From assembly GCA_017858135.1 (NCBI GenBank), contig JAFMBY010000003.1, positions 1-61,443 of the forward strand: a DNA stretch of 61,443 bases. The letters are read 5' to 3'. Shown piece after piece: positions 54,252-61,443 of this stretch. The notes beneath the pieces are model-generated. The model saw nothing but the letters and a program-made list of their open reading frames with translations. It was not told the DNA's origin and searched no databases. The stretch's first letter is position 1. Every line of letters begins with the position of its first letter. Both the position numbers and the translations under genes were made by a program. The DNA comes from Porticoccaceae bacterium (lineage in GTDB: Bacteria; Pseudomonadota; Gammaproteobacteria; Pseudomonadales; Porticoccaceae).

Positions 54252-55121
54252 ATGATGTCATCGATCACCCTCTCGGCACCGCCGAAAATCAACCTGTTTT
54301 TGCATATCACAGGGCAGCGCCATGATGGCTACCACAATTTGCAGACTCTCTTTCAATTGTTAGATGGCGGTGATCAGCTGACATTTACCGTAACTGACAA
54401 TCCAGCCATTAAATTATCTCCGCAGATTCAGGGCGTTGACGAAGCGGATAATTTAATCGTCCGCGCAGCCAAGATCCTGCAAGACAAAACCAACTGTTCT
54501 CAGGGCTGTTCGATTGTTCTCGACAAAAATTTACCCATGGGCGCTGGTCTCGGCGGTGGCAGTAGCAATGCAGCGACGACCCTGTTGGGGCTCAATGCAC
54601 TCTGGCACTGTGGCTTGTCAATCTCAGAACTGGCAGAAATGGGTGCCAGACTGGGTGCAGATGTACCCGTATTTGTCGAGGGTTATAGCGCCTTCGCCGA
54701 AGGTATTGGTGATCGCCTGACTGCCTTCGATATTGCCGAATGCTGGTATTTAATTATTACGCCCGCTTGCAGCGTGCCAACAGCAGAAATTTTTTCACAT
54801 CCTCAATTGACAAGGCACTCGCCACCCATCAAAATACGCGCCCTCTCAGAGGAGCAGTACAGGAACGACTGCCAGGCTATTGTCGAAAAACTCTACCCGC
54901 AGGTTAAAGAGGCGGTTGAGTGGCTTATGAACTATGGCAAGCCAATGATGACAGGGACTGGAGCTAGTGTGTTTTGCCGCTGTGCAAGTGAAGCTGAAGC
55001 CAACAAGGTTTTAGCCGAAGTGCCACAGCACTGGAGTGCATTTGTCGCGCGAGGCGTTAATCGCTCGCAAGTGCATCAGCAATTGAGAGAGTTTTTTACT
55101 GGGGCGTGGCCAAGTGGTTAA
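54252..55121 (+). CDS. ispE: 4-diphosphocytidyl-2-C-methyl-D-erythritol kinase
   Basis: IspE is a GHMP kinase of the MEP isoprenoid pathway. The 289-residue protein has PPKINLFLHITGQRHDGYHNL, the ATP loop PMGAGLGGGSSNAA and the C-terminal MTGTGASVF. The last residues (TGAWPSG) and the TAA stop are encoded by the 5' part of the tRNA-Gln gene (overlap 55100-55121). RNase P cleavage of a joint transcript would therefore remove the stop codon from the ispE message. Confidence 0.95.
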   Translation: MMSSITLSAPPKINLFLHITGQRHDGYHNLQTLFQLLDGGDQLTFTVTDNPAIKLSPQIQGVDEADNLIVRAAKILQDKTNCSQGCSIVLDKNLPMGAGLGGGSSNAATTLLGLNALWHCGLSISELAEMGARLGADVPVFVEGYSAFAEGIGDRLTAFDIAECWYLIITPACSVPTAEIFSHPQLTRHSPPIKIRALSEEQYRNDCQAIVEKLYPQVKEAVEWLMNYGKPMMTGTGASVFCRCASEAEANKVLAEVPQHWSAFVARGVNRSQVHQQLREFFTGAWPSG

Positions 55122-55175
55122 GGCATCGGGTTTTGATCCCGACACTCGGAGGTTCGAATCCTCCCGCCCCAGCCA
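55100..55175 (+). tRNA. tRNA-Gln (anticodon TTG)
   Basis: It folds as a full cloverleaf with an encoded CCA end. The acceptor stem pairs 55100-55106 with 55165-55171, the discriminator is G55172 and CCA is at 55173-55175. The anticodon loop 55131-55137 gives TTG at 55133-55135. Position between ispE and prs is conserved in gammaproteobacteria. I see no promoter directly upstream, so it is probably processed from the lolB-ispE transcript. Confidence 0.96.
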
Positions 55176-55205
55176 TATCTTATTATGAATACCAGGAAAA
55201 ATGAC

Positions 55206-56147
55206 GTGGCACGATTAATGGTCTTCTCCGGGAATGCAAACCTGGAACTAGCAAACGAAATCGCCCGCACATTGGGAATCCCACTGGGTAATGCAGGTGT
55301 CTCACTATTTTCCGACGGTGAAATCAATATCGAGATCCGCGAGAATGTCCGCGGCAATGATGTATTTGTCGTTCAGCCGACCTGCGCACCGACCAATCGT
55401 CATCTAATGGAACTGATATTCATGATCGACGCACTGCGTCGGGCCTCTGCAGGCCGTATTACCGCGGTTGTGCCCTACTTCGGTTACGCCCGCCAAGATC
55501 GTCGCGTGCGTTCAGTGCGCGTGCCAATTAGCGCCAAAGTTGTCGCCGACATGCTCTCTAATGCGGGCGTCGATCGAGTACTGACCGTCGACTTGCACGC
55601 AGAACAAATTCAGGGGTTCTTCAACTGTACGGTTGATAATGTCTACGGTGCGCCGGTATTGCTCGGCGATATCGAACGTCAAAACTACTCTAACCTGCAA
55701 GTGGTTTCACCCGATGTTGGCGGTGTGGTGCGTGCCCGAGCCGTAGCCAAGCAACTCGACTGTGATCTGGCCATTATTGATAAACGCCGCCCGTCTTCCA
55801 ATCAGAGTGAAGTGATGAACCTGATCGGTGAAGTGGATGGTCGCACCTGTGTTTTAGTCGACGACATCGTGGATACCGCAGGCACTCTTTGTAAAGCCGC
55901 CGAAGCACTGAAGAAAAATGGCGCGACAAAGGTTGTCGCCTATGCCACTCATGCGGTGTTATCCGGCAGTGCAATCGATAATATTAAAAACTCGCAGTTA
56001 GACGAACTGGTTGTCACCAACAGTATTCCACTGCGCGATGATGCTAAAAAATGCGGCAAAATTCGCACCCTTTCACTGGGTAAGTTACTCGGCGAGTCCG
56101 TGCGTCGCATTAGCAATGAAGAATCTATCAGCGCAATGTTCGACTAA
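55206..56147 (+). CDS. prs: Ribose-phosphate pyrophosphokinase
   Basis: Prs makes PRPP for nucleotide, His and Trp synthesis. GTG 55206 was chosen: AGGA lies 8 bases upstream and the product has the usual 313 residues. An in-frame ATG at 55185 would need its ribosome site inside tRNA-Gln. Motifs are [37 protein letters not shown] and the PRPP loop [13 protein letters not shown]. Confidence 0.96.
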   Translation: MARLMVFSGNANLELANEIARTLGIPLGNAGVSLFSDGEINIEIRENVRGNDVFVVQPTCAPTNRHLMELIFMIDALRRASAGRITAVVPYFGYARQDRRVRSVRVPISAKVVADMLSNAGVDRVLTVDLHAEQIQGFFNCTVDNVYGAPVLLGDIERQNYSNLQVVSPDVGGVVRARAVAKQLDCDLAIIDKRRPSSNQSEVMNLIGEVDGRTCVLVDDIVDTAGTLCKAAEALKKNGATKVVAYATHAVLSGSAIDNIKNSQLDELVVTNSIPLRDDAKKCGKIRTLSLGKLLGESVRRISNEESISAMFD

Positions 56148-56239
56148 CAGCTTGCGCTGTTGCAACTGCCTTATTTCGAGGCAATAAACTCCGTTTCAGG
56201 TCTGGTCGCGGTCTGTCTCGGCACAACTAGGAGACAATT

Positions 56240-56890
56240 ATGTCTACTGATTTTACATTACACGCGAAGGGTCGTGAGGATACAGGGAAAGGTGCGAGCC
56301 GCCGCCTGCGTCGTCTGGCTGCAGAAATACCGGCAATTGTTTATGGTGGCAAGAAAGATCCAGCACAGATCAAGCTAAACCATAAAGACGTAGTAAAGGC
56401 GCTGGAAAACGAAGCGTTTTACTCACACATTATTGCCTTAGACGTAGATGGTTCATCTGAAGATGTGATTCTTAAAGACGTTCAGCGTCATCCAGCCAAG
56501 CCCGTTATCTTGCATATGGATTTCCTGCGCGTAAACAAGACTACTCAGCTGCAAACCAAAGCACCAATTCACTTTATCAACGAAGATATCTGTGCCGGCG
56601 TTAAAGTGGGTGGCGGTATTATTGCCCACACCATGACTGAACTGGACATTACCTGCCTGCCGCAAGATCTGCCTGAGTATATTGAAGTTGATATGTCGGC
56701 AGTCGAAGTTGGTCAAACATTGCATATCTCTGACCTTGTTTTACCTAAAGGTGTTGAGAGTGTTGCACTGAGCCATGGCGCTGACCACGATCTGCCAGTT
56801 GTTACTGTGAACAAGTCAAAAGCAGCTTCTGCTGACGACGAAGGCACAGAGGCTGCATCTAGCGAAGATGGAGCGGCAAGCGAAGAGTAA
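56240..56890 (+). CDS. rplY: 50S ribosomal protein L25 (CTC form)
   Basis: L25 binds 5S rRNA. This 216-residue version has the N-terminal L25 domain (about 1-95; AKGREDTGKGASRRLRR) and the C-terminal TL5/CTC beta domain, then an acidic Ala/Glu/Ser tail. AGGAG precedes the ATG. It sits between prs and pth, the usual order. Confidence 0.95.
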   Translation: MSTDFTLHAKGREDTGKGASRRLRRLAAEIPAIVYGGKKDPAQIKLNHKDVVKALENEAFYSHIIALDVDGSSEDVILKDVQRHPAKPVILHMDFLRVNKTTQLQTKAPIHFINEDICAGVKVGGGIIAHTMTELDITCLPQDLPEYIEVDMSAVEVGQTLHISDLVLPKGVESVALSHGADHDLPVVTVNKSKAASADDEGTEAASSEDGAASEE

Positions 56891-56926
56891 TCTTCCTTAA
56901 CTTGCCCGCCTGAGTAGGCCCTGACA

Positions 56927-57514
56927 TTGGATACGCCCGTAGAATTAATCGTAGGGCTGGGAAACCCCGGCCAAAACTATGAACGGACGCGTCACAATGC
57001 CGGGGCCGACTTGGTTCTGGAGTTGGCAAAATCTCATCACGTCGAGCTGAAACACGAAGCGAAATTCTTTGGTGACACTGTCAAGATCACTATCGACAAT
57101 CGCGATGTAAGACTGCTGATACCGACTACATTTATGAACCGCAGTGGTCAGTCGGTAGCGGCTCTGGCACGCTTTTACCAAGTGCCTGTAGAAGCGATTT
57201 TGGTGGTTCACGATGAGCTCGACCTGCCTCCCGGCGCGGCGCGTTATAAGAAAGGTGGCGGCCATGGCGGCCACAATGGCCTGCGGGATATTATTCAGAG
57301 CCTAGGTAACAACAAAGACTTTGCACGCCTGAGAATTGGCATTGGCCACCCGGGTAATGCGCGTCAGGTAGCCGACTATGTGTTGAAAAAAGCCTCGCCG
57401 TCAGACCAACAACTGATTTTAAATAGCATAGATGATGCACTGCGCACCCTGCCTCTGGCCCTTAATGGTCAGTGGGAGCGCGCCATGACTGCACTGCATA
57501 CTGCGCAACTGTAA
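56927..57514 (+). CDS. pth: Peptidyl-tRNA hydrolase
   Basis: Pth recycles peptidyl-tRNA dropped from ribosomes. The 195-residue protein has [20 protein letters not shown] with the catalytic His, then TFMNRSG and [13 protein letters not shown]. The start is TTG; no ATG or GTG gives a better fit. It lies 36 bases after rplY and 28 before ychF. Confidence 0.96.
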   Translation: MDTPVELIVGLGNPGQNYERTRHNAGADLVLELAKSHHVELKHEAKFFGDTVKITIDNRDVRLLIPTTFMNRSGQSVAALARFYQVPVEAILVVHDELDLPPGAARYKKGGGHGGHNGLRDIIQSLGNNKDFARLRIGIGHPGNARQVADYVLKKASPSDQQLILNSIDDALRTLPLALNGQWERAMTALHTAQL

Positions 57515-57542
57515 CGCTAGACACTAGCACAAGGAATTTACC

Positions 57543-58634
57543 ATGGGTTTTAACTGCGGAATTGTCGGCTTACCTAATGTGGGCAAATCAACCCTGTTTA
57601 ACGCATTGACCAAAGCCGGTATCAGCGCGGAAAACTTCCCATTTTGCACCATTGAGCCGAATACGGGTGTTGTGCCGATTCCCGATCCTCGCCAGGATTT
57701 AATCTCCGAGATCGTTAAGCCTGAGCGCATCGTTCCCACCAGCATGGAATTTGTCGATATTGCCGGTCTGGTAGCCGGTGCCTCTAAAGGTGAAGGTCTG
57801 GGCAACCAGTTTCTCGCCACTATTCGCGAGACCGACGCGATAGCGCACGTGGTGCGTTGTTTCGATGATGAAAACGTGATTCATGTGGAAGGCACCATCA
57901 GTCCACCAGACGATATCGATGTCATTAATACTGAGCTGGCCCTCGCTGATCTAGAAAGTGTCGAGAAGGCAATACTGCGAGCAGCAAAAGCGGCCAAGGG
58001 CAAAGACCAAGATGCCGTTGCCTTGAAGGCAGTAGCAGAAAAGATTCTTCCCCACCTCAATGAAGCTAAGCCGCTGCGTTCGTTCGCACTGACTGACGAA
58101 GAGCTAACCGTACTCAAGCCACTGAGCCTGTTAACGTTGAAGCCGACTATGTATATCGCCAATGTCGATGAAGAGGGCTTTGAAAACAACCCTTACCTTG
58201 ATGCAGTGATGGCAATAGCGGCAGCGGAAGGCTCGGTCGTGGTGCCAATCTGCAATAAGCTCGAAGCGGAAATTAGTGAACTCGAAGATGACGAAAAAGC
58301 CGAATTCCTCGAAGAGATGGGTATGCAGGAACCGGGGCTCAATCGGGTAATTCGCGCAGGCTACAACTTGCTGGGCCTGCAAACCTACTTTACCGCTGGC
58401 GTGAAAGAAGTTCGCGCCTGGACCATCCCGGTTGGCGCAACTGCGCCGCAGAGCGCCGGTAAAATCCACACCGATTTTGAGAAAGGGTTTATCCGCGCCG
58501 AAATTATCGGTTATGACGACTACATCGCCGGCAATGGCGAGCAGGGAGCAAAAGACGCCGGCAAGTGGCGCTTGGAAGGCAAGGACTATATCGTCAAGGA
58601 TGGCGACGTTATCCACTTCCGCTTTAATGTCTAG
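57543..58634 (+). CDS. ychF: Redox-regulated ATPase YchF (Obg family)
   Basis: YchF is an Obg-family P-loop protein that hydrolyses ATP and binds ribosomes. The 363-residue protein has [18 protein letters not shown] (P-loop), [22 protein letters not shown], a coiled-coil domain, CNKLEAEI in place of the G4 NKxD motif, and a C-terminal TGS domain ([13 protein letters not shown], then [16 protein letters not shown]). AAGGAA lies upstream of the ATG. Confidence 0.96.
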   Translation: MGFNCGIVGLPNVGKSTLFNALTKAGISAENFPFCTIEPNTGVVPIPDPRQDLISEIVKPERIVPTSMEFVDIAGLVAGASKGEGLGNQFLATIRETDAIAHVVRCFDDENVIHVEGTISPPDDIDVINTELALADLESVEKAILRAAKAAKGKDQDAVALKAVAEKILPHLNEAKPLRSFALTDEELTVLKPLSLLTLKPTMYIANVDEEGFENNPYLDAVMAIAAAEGSVVVPICNKLEAEISELEDDEKAEFLEEMGMQEPGLNRVIRAGYNLLGLQTYFTAGVKEVRAWTIPVGATAPQSAGKIHTDFEKGFIRAEIIGYDDYIAGNGEQGAKDAGKWRLEGKDYIVKDGDVIHFRFNV

Positions 58635-58640
58635 CCCCTT

Positions 58641-59570
58641 ATGAGCCTGGTTTCCGGGCGCTGGAAGCTGGGGCTTCTGCTGGCACTGACCACCGCCAGC
58701 CTGTGGGGTGTACTGCCAATCGCTCTGAAAGGAGTCATGGCAACTCTGGATCCAATTACCACCACATTTTTCCGCTTCGCTCTGGCGGCACTGCTGTTGA
58801 CGCCCTACATCGTTTTGCGCAGTAGACGCTCGGGAAAAGCGGCTATGCTCAGTCGATCGCAATCACCACGGCTTCTCCTACAGCTGCTCGCTGCCGGACT
58901 GCTGTTAGTGGCAAATTATGCTCTGTATATCCTCGGCCTAGAAAGAACCACCGCCGAAGCGGCTCAGCTGATGATCCAAGCGGCTCCCATGCTGTTATTG
59001 CTCAGTGGCGTCTGGCTCTTTGGCGAACGTCTTTCAAGGCGTCAATGGCTGGGGGTGCTCGCATTCGTCTCGGGTCTTGGACTATTTTTTTACCCGCGTT
59101 TCTATGATGTGTTTATTGCCCAAAATGCCTATGGCATAGGTATTATGATGATTTTTTTGGCAGCAGTGTTCTGGGCCGGTTACGCCATACTGCAAAAATT
59201 TCTGCTGCAAGCATTGACCTCTCAAGAAACCATGCTGGTATTTTACTGGATAGGGACGCTGGCCTTCTTGCCCTTTTCCGACTTCTCCACCCTGCCCCAG
59301 CTCTCCGCCGTGCAATGGGCTCTGCTGATATTCTGTGGCCTCAATACCCTTATTGCCTATGGTAGCTTTGCCGAAGCAATGGTGCATATCGAGGCCTCGA
59401 AAGTGAGTGCGATTTTAGCGCTTACTCCACTGATTACCGTTAGCACAGTGCATTTAATCCCCATCGCAGGGCTCGTCGTAGAACCCGTAACGATGCTGAC
59501 CCTGTTCGGCGCCATACTTGTTGTCGGTGGCTCCATGACCACAGCACTGAGTAAGGTCAACCCTAAATAA
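58641..59570 (+). CDS. DMT-superfamily transporter (EamA type)
   Basis: This 309-residue membrane protein has about ten membrane segments in two EamA repeats (about 15-150 and 165-300). Each begins with the usual small-residue-rich helix and contains motifs such as LERTTAEAAQLMIQAAPMLLLL and HIEASKVSAILALTPLITV. Such proteins export metabolites or amino acids; the substrate is unknown. It starts 6 bases after ychF, probably as part of the same transcript. Confidence 0.88.
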   Translation: MSLVSGRWKLGLLLALTTASLWGVLPIALKGVMATLDPITTTFFRFALAALLLTPYIVLRSRRSGKAAMLSRSQSPRLLLQLLAAGLLLVANYALYILGLERTTAEAAQLMIQAAPMLLLLSGVWLFGERLSRRQWLGVLAFVSGLGLFFYPRFYDVFIAQNAYGIGIMMIFLAAVFWAGYAILQKFLLQALTSQETMLVFYWIGTLAFLPFSDFSTLPQLSAVQWALLIFCGLNTLIAYGSFAEAMVHIEASKVSAILALTPLITVSTVHLIPIAGLVVEPVTMLTLFGAILVVGGSMTTALSKVNPK

Positions 59571-59585
59571 CTTGCGGACATAGCC

Positions 59586-60785
59586 ATGCTTAAAAAATTC
59601 GTTATCTCTATGAGCGCCATTGTCGTTATTGGACTCGGCATCATCGCCGTGAAGATTCCAGGGGGACTGACTGGCTCCTGGGTGATGATTAGCGCCGTAA
59701 CCGGTCTCAATACAGCGCAGGCGTCGAGCGACATGGCAGCGTCGAACTTCGAACTCGCAGACGGCTTTAGCGTCAACCTGTTTGCCGGAGAGCTCGATGG
59801 CCCGCGCTTTATGCTGGTCAGCGAAAGTCAGGATATTATTGTCAGTTTCACTAAAATCGGTCAGATAGCGGTGCTAAGAGATCTCGACAGCGATGGAATT
59901 GCCGATTCCACAGAGGTATTAATCAGTGATCTTAACGATCCTCAGGGGTTAGCCTTTGACGGCGACTGGCTCTACTTCAGCGAGCGCGACAAAGTCAGCA
60001 AAGTCCGCTTTGATCATAAAACAGGGGCGCTTATTGGCACGCCTGAAACAGTGATCGCCGACCTCCCCTTTGGTCACCCGCACCGCTCGCACAATGCTAA
60101 AGCACTCGGCATTTCCCCTAATCGCAAGCTGCATATCAACGTCGGCTCACCATGCAATATCTGCGAACCGGAAGACCCGCGTTACTCGGCAATGTTGCGA
60201 GCCGAACTCGACGGCACGGATATGGTTATTTTTGCCAGCGGACTGCGCAATAGCATCGGCTTTGACTGGGCGCCCTGGTCTGGCGAACTATTCGCCACCG
60301 TCAATGCCAGAGATATGCTCGGCGATGACTTTCCACCGGACGAACTTAATTTAATTACCGAGGGTGGCTTTTATGGCTGGCCCTACTACCACGGCGATAA
60401 TGTCCCCGACCCCGAATTTGGTGATCAGCGCCCCGATCTATTGGACTCAGCGATAACACCGGCATTTAAATTTAACCCGCACAATGCACCTCTCGGCATC
60501 CACTTCCTCAACCATACTGACACTCTGCCTGAACAGTTCAACAGATCCGCACTGGTCGCCCTGCATGGCTCCTGGAACCGCTCAAGCTTAGATGGATACA
60601 AAGTGATTGCCTTGCAATGGAACGACCAGGGAGAGATCCATAGTCGCGACTTTATGACTGGGTTCCTCAGCCCCCAAGGCGTTATCGGCCGGCCAGTGGA
60701 TATTGCTGAAAACCGCAGTGGGGATCTCTATATCTCAGATGATTTAGCCGGCAGGATTTATCGGGTCAGCTATCAACGCAAATGA
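59586..60785 (+). CDS. Sorbosone-dehydrogenase-like PQQ-type beta-propeller protein
   Basis: This 399-residue exported or membrane-anchored protein has an N-terminal hydrophobic segment (about 5-24). A six-bladed propeller of the L-sorbosone dehydrogenase / soluble glucose dehydrogenase class follows: LAFDGDWLYFSERDKVSKVRF, HRSHNAKALGISPNRKLHINVGSPCNICEPED, GLRNSIGFDWAPWSGELFATVNARD, GGFYGWPYYHG and ALHGSWNRS. The cofactor in relatives is PQQ, but binding is not proven here; the substrate is unknown. Confidence 0.85.
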   Translation: MLKKFVISMSAIVVIGLGIIAVKIPGGLTGSWVMISAVTGLNTAQASSDMAASNFELADGFSVNLFAGELDGPRFMLVSESQDIIVSFTKIGQIAVLRDLDSDGIADSTEVLISDLNDPQGLAFDGDWLYFSERDKVSKVRFDHKTGALIGTPETVIADLPFGHPHRSHNAKALGISPNRKLHINVGSPCNICEPEDPRYSAMLRAELDGTDMVIFASGLRNSIGFDWAPWSGELFATVNARDMLGDDFPPDELNLITEGGFYGWPYYHGDNVPDPEFGDQRPDLLDSAITPAFKFNPHNAPLGIHFLNHTDTLPEQFNRSALVALHGSWNRSSLDGYKVIALQWNDQGEIHSRDFMTGFLSPQGVIGRPVDIAENRSGDLYISDDLAGRIYRVSYQRK

Positions 60786-60857
60786 GTGACAGGACTAAAA
60801 CAGAGCTAAAGCAGAACTTAAAAAGATTAAAGGCATGACCAGAATAGAGAGGCCCCA

Positions 60858-61008
60858 TAAAAAGAACCTCTGACCGACATCTATCGCCACTGCCGCCTGT
60901 CTTTAAGATCAACACCTAGTATAAACACAGAGACTTCTGGACATCTCGGCTTAACCAATAGCAAACCATGTTGATCCAGACAGTTTTGACACACCCCGGT
61001 CAGAGGCT
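60858..61008 (-). ncRNA. Candidate free-standing structured RNA, about 150 nt
   Basis: The 442-base gap between the propeller gene and tRNA-Met has no coding signal but has nested inverted repeats. CCTCTGACCG (60867-60876) pairs with 60997-61006; CTGTCT (60897-60902) with 60978-60983; GATCAACA (60907-60914) with 60969-60976. Together these give 24 perfect pairs in a rod closed at both ends. On the minus strand a promoter lies just before the 5' arm and TTCTTTTT follows the 3' arm. I recognise no known family; the topology resembles 6S RNA, but the sequence does not. The opposite strand folds equally well, so orientation is inferred. Confidence 0.55.
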
Positions 61009-61014
61009 TTTCTC

Positions 61015-61042
61015 ATTATGGGACAGTTTTCGATACAGTTAA
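61015..61042 (-). promoter_or_regulatory. Candidate promoter of the structured RNA
   Basis: On the minus strand TTAACT (61037-61042), a 16-base spacer and CATAAT (61015-61020) predict a start near 61008, right at the 5' arm of the closing helix. Confidence 0.45.
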
Positions 61043-61161
61043 TGACACACCTAACACTATAGAAAATCGAGACCTAGATTTGACTAAAGTGTGACGAACC
61101 TCACATCAAAAAGCGCAACCGCTCCACCACCTGCTTTGGCGACAAAGGCTCACGCAAGCTA

Positions 61162-61190
61162 TTGACAAATCCCGCATCTGTAGCCAAAAT
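61162..61190 (+). promoter_or_regulatory. Promoter of tRNA-Met with GC-rich discriminator
   Basis: A consensus TTGACA (61162-61167), a 17-base spacer and CAAAAT (61185-61190) are followed by GCGCGCCCC. A GC-rich discriminator is typical of stable-RNA promoters repressed by ppGpp and DksA. Confidence 0.7.
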
Positions 61191-61227
61191 GCGCGCCCCT
61201 AGTTCAGGGTCTTTGTTGTTTTTCTAT

Positions 61228-61304
61228 GGCTACGTAGCTCAGTTGGTTAGAGCACAGCATTCATAATGCTGGGGTCGGTGGTTCAAGTCCACCCGTAGCT
61301 ACCA
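61228..61304 (+). tRNA. tRNA-Met (elongator, anticodon CAT)
   Basis: This is a full cloverleaf with encoded CCA (61302-61304). The acceptor stem pairs 61228-61234 with 61294-61300 (first pair G-U) and the anticodon CAT is at 61262-61264 within loop TTCATAA. The 5' half matches the E. coli elongator tRNA-Met closely. An initiator would lack the first pair and have three G-C pairs before the loop; tRNA-Ile2 differs in the acceptor stem. Confidence 0.95.
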
Positions 61305-61443
61305 TAAATCTTATTAAAATCAGCGCACTACATAAATCAATCTCCGCCCTCCTAGAGGATAAAAATCACTTACCTAGCTGGGCAACCGGTGAGCAACCTC
61401 AAAGGCTCAGGCTTATTCAAAACATTGATTTAAATAACCCACA
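61305..61443. other. 3' flank of tRNA-Met, no feature seen
   Basis: These 139 bases after tRNA-Met run to the window edge. I see no tRNA, ORF or terminator with a T-run in them. Whether further tRNAs follow cannot be told. Confidence 0.5.

Noticed and set aside
60867-61006. 6S RNA
   Set aside because: The closed-rod topology fits, but the length is short and I see no sequence resemblance to E. coli 6S RNA; it is left as an unassigned candidate.
61228-61304. Initiator tRNA-Met or tRNA-Ile2
   Set aside because: The acceptor stem pairs at its first position (G-U) and the body matches the elongator; it lacks the three G-C pairs of the initiator and the Ile2 acceptor sequence.
1-61443. CRISPR arrays, insertion sequences, prophage or integron
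   Set aside because: No spaced repeats, transposase, integrase or phage structural genes are present.

Overview
The window is chromosomal DNA from a gammaproteobacterium, with roughly balanced GC by eye. Gene content and order follow the Pseudomonas / Cellvibrionales pattern. Examples are rsmI-lpoA-yraN-diaA-dolP, petABC-sspAB, rplM-rpsI, fimX-serB, dksA-gluQ-cbrXAB-pcnB-folK-panB, fur divergent from bamE, and hemA/prfA/prmC facing lolB-ispE-tRNA-Gln-prs-rplY-pth-ychF. Two Na+-coupled amino-acid symporters and the compact layout suggest a marine member (SAR92 / Porticoccaceae-like), but that placement is inference. I see no prophage, insertion sequence, CRISPR array or integron: this is core chromosome, and the interest lies in how familiar modules have been altered.

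Layout. 1-7965: end of maeB, then rsmI divergent from an envelope operon (lpoA, yraN, diaA-like, dolP), then thiolase and sspAB on the minus strand. 8109-10750: respiratory bc1 operon in which cytochrome b and c1 are one 678-residue ORF. 10902-16880: rpsI/rplM, zapE facing zapG, comF, cysE, epmA and efp. 17115-23522: a PilZ-like hypothetical with a FimX-like protein whose catalytic sites are all degenerate, then serB and an AhpA/YtjB-like protein. 23545-27849: small hypothetical, second cysE, M15 peptidase, htpX, small Rieske protein, sfsA. 28048-37943: dksA, gluQ, a CbrX-like small ORF, cbrA, cbrB, a candidate CrcZ-like RNA, pcnB, folK, dNK, panB. 37989-46831: gpx, AgcS symporter, fur, bamE, ratA/rnfH, NSS symporter, smpB, cysZ, an RhlB-like helicase, doxX. 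47008-61443: MATE pump, prmC/prfA/hemA, the lolB-ispE-tRNA-prs-rplY-pth-ychF line, a DMT exporter, a sorbosone-dehydrogenase-like protein, a candidate structured RNA and tRNA-Met.

Most notable system. The CbrAB carbon-control module is complete in order (small cbrX-like ORF, SLC5-fused histidine kinase CbrA, response regulator CbrB). However, the CbrB AAA+ domain has lost the GAFTGA sigma54 loop and the Walker B acidic pair. Directly downstream, where Pseudomonas carries sigma54-dependent crcZ, I find two dyads, a sigma70-like promoter, a run of AAU/AAA triplets of the kind bound by Hfq, an internal hairpin and a terminator. I read this as a candidate CrcZ-type RNA rewired from sigma54 to sigma70 control.

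Other strong observations are: the cytochrome b-c1 fusion; an ispE stop codon lying inside tRNA-Gln; rsmI and lpoA start codons sharing two bases; a candidate free-standing RNA of about 150 nt with nested helices upstream of tRNA-Met; and four convergent gene pairs that each share exactly four bases at their stops.
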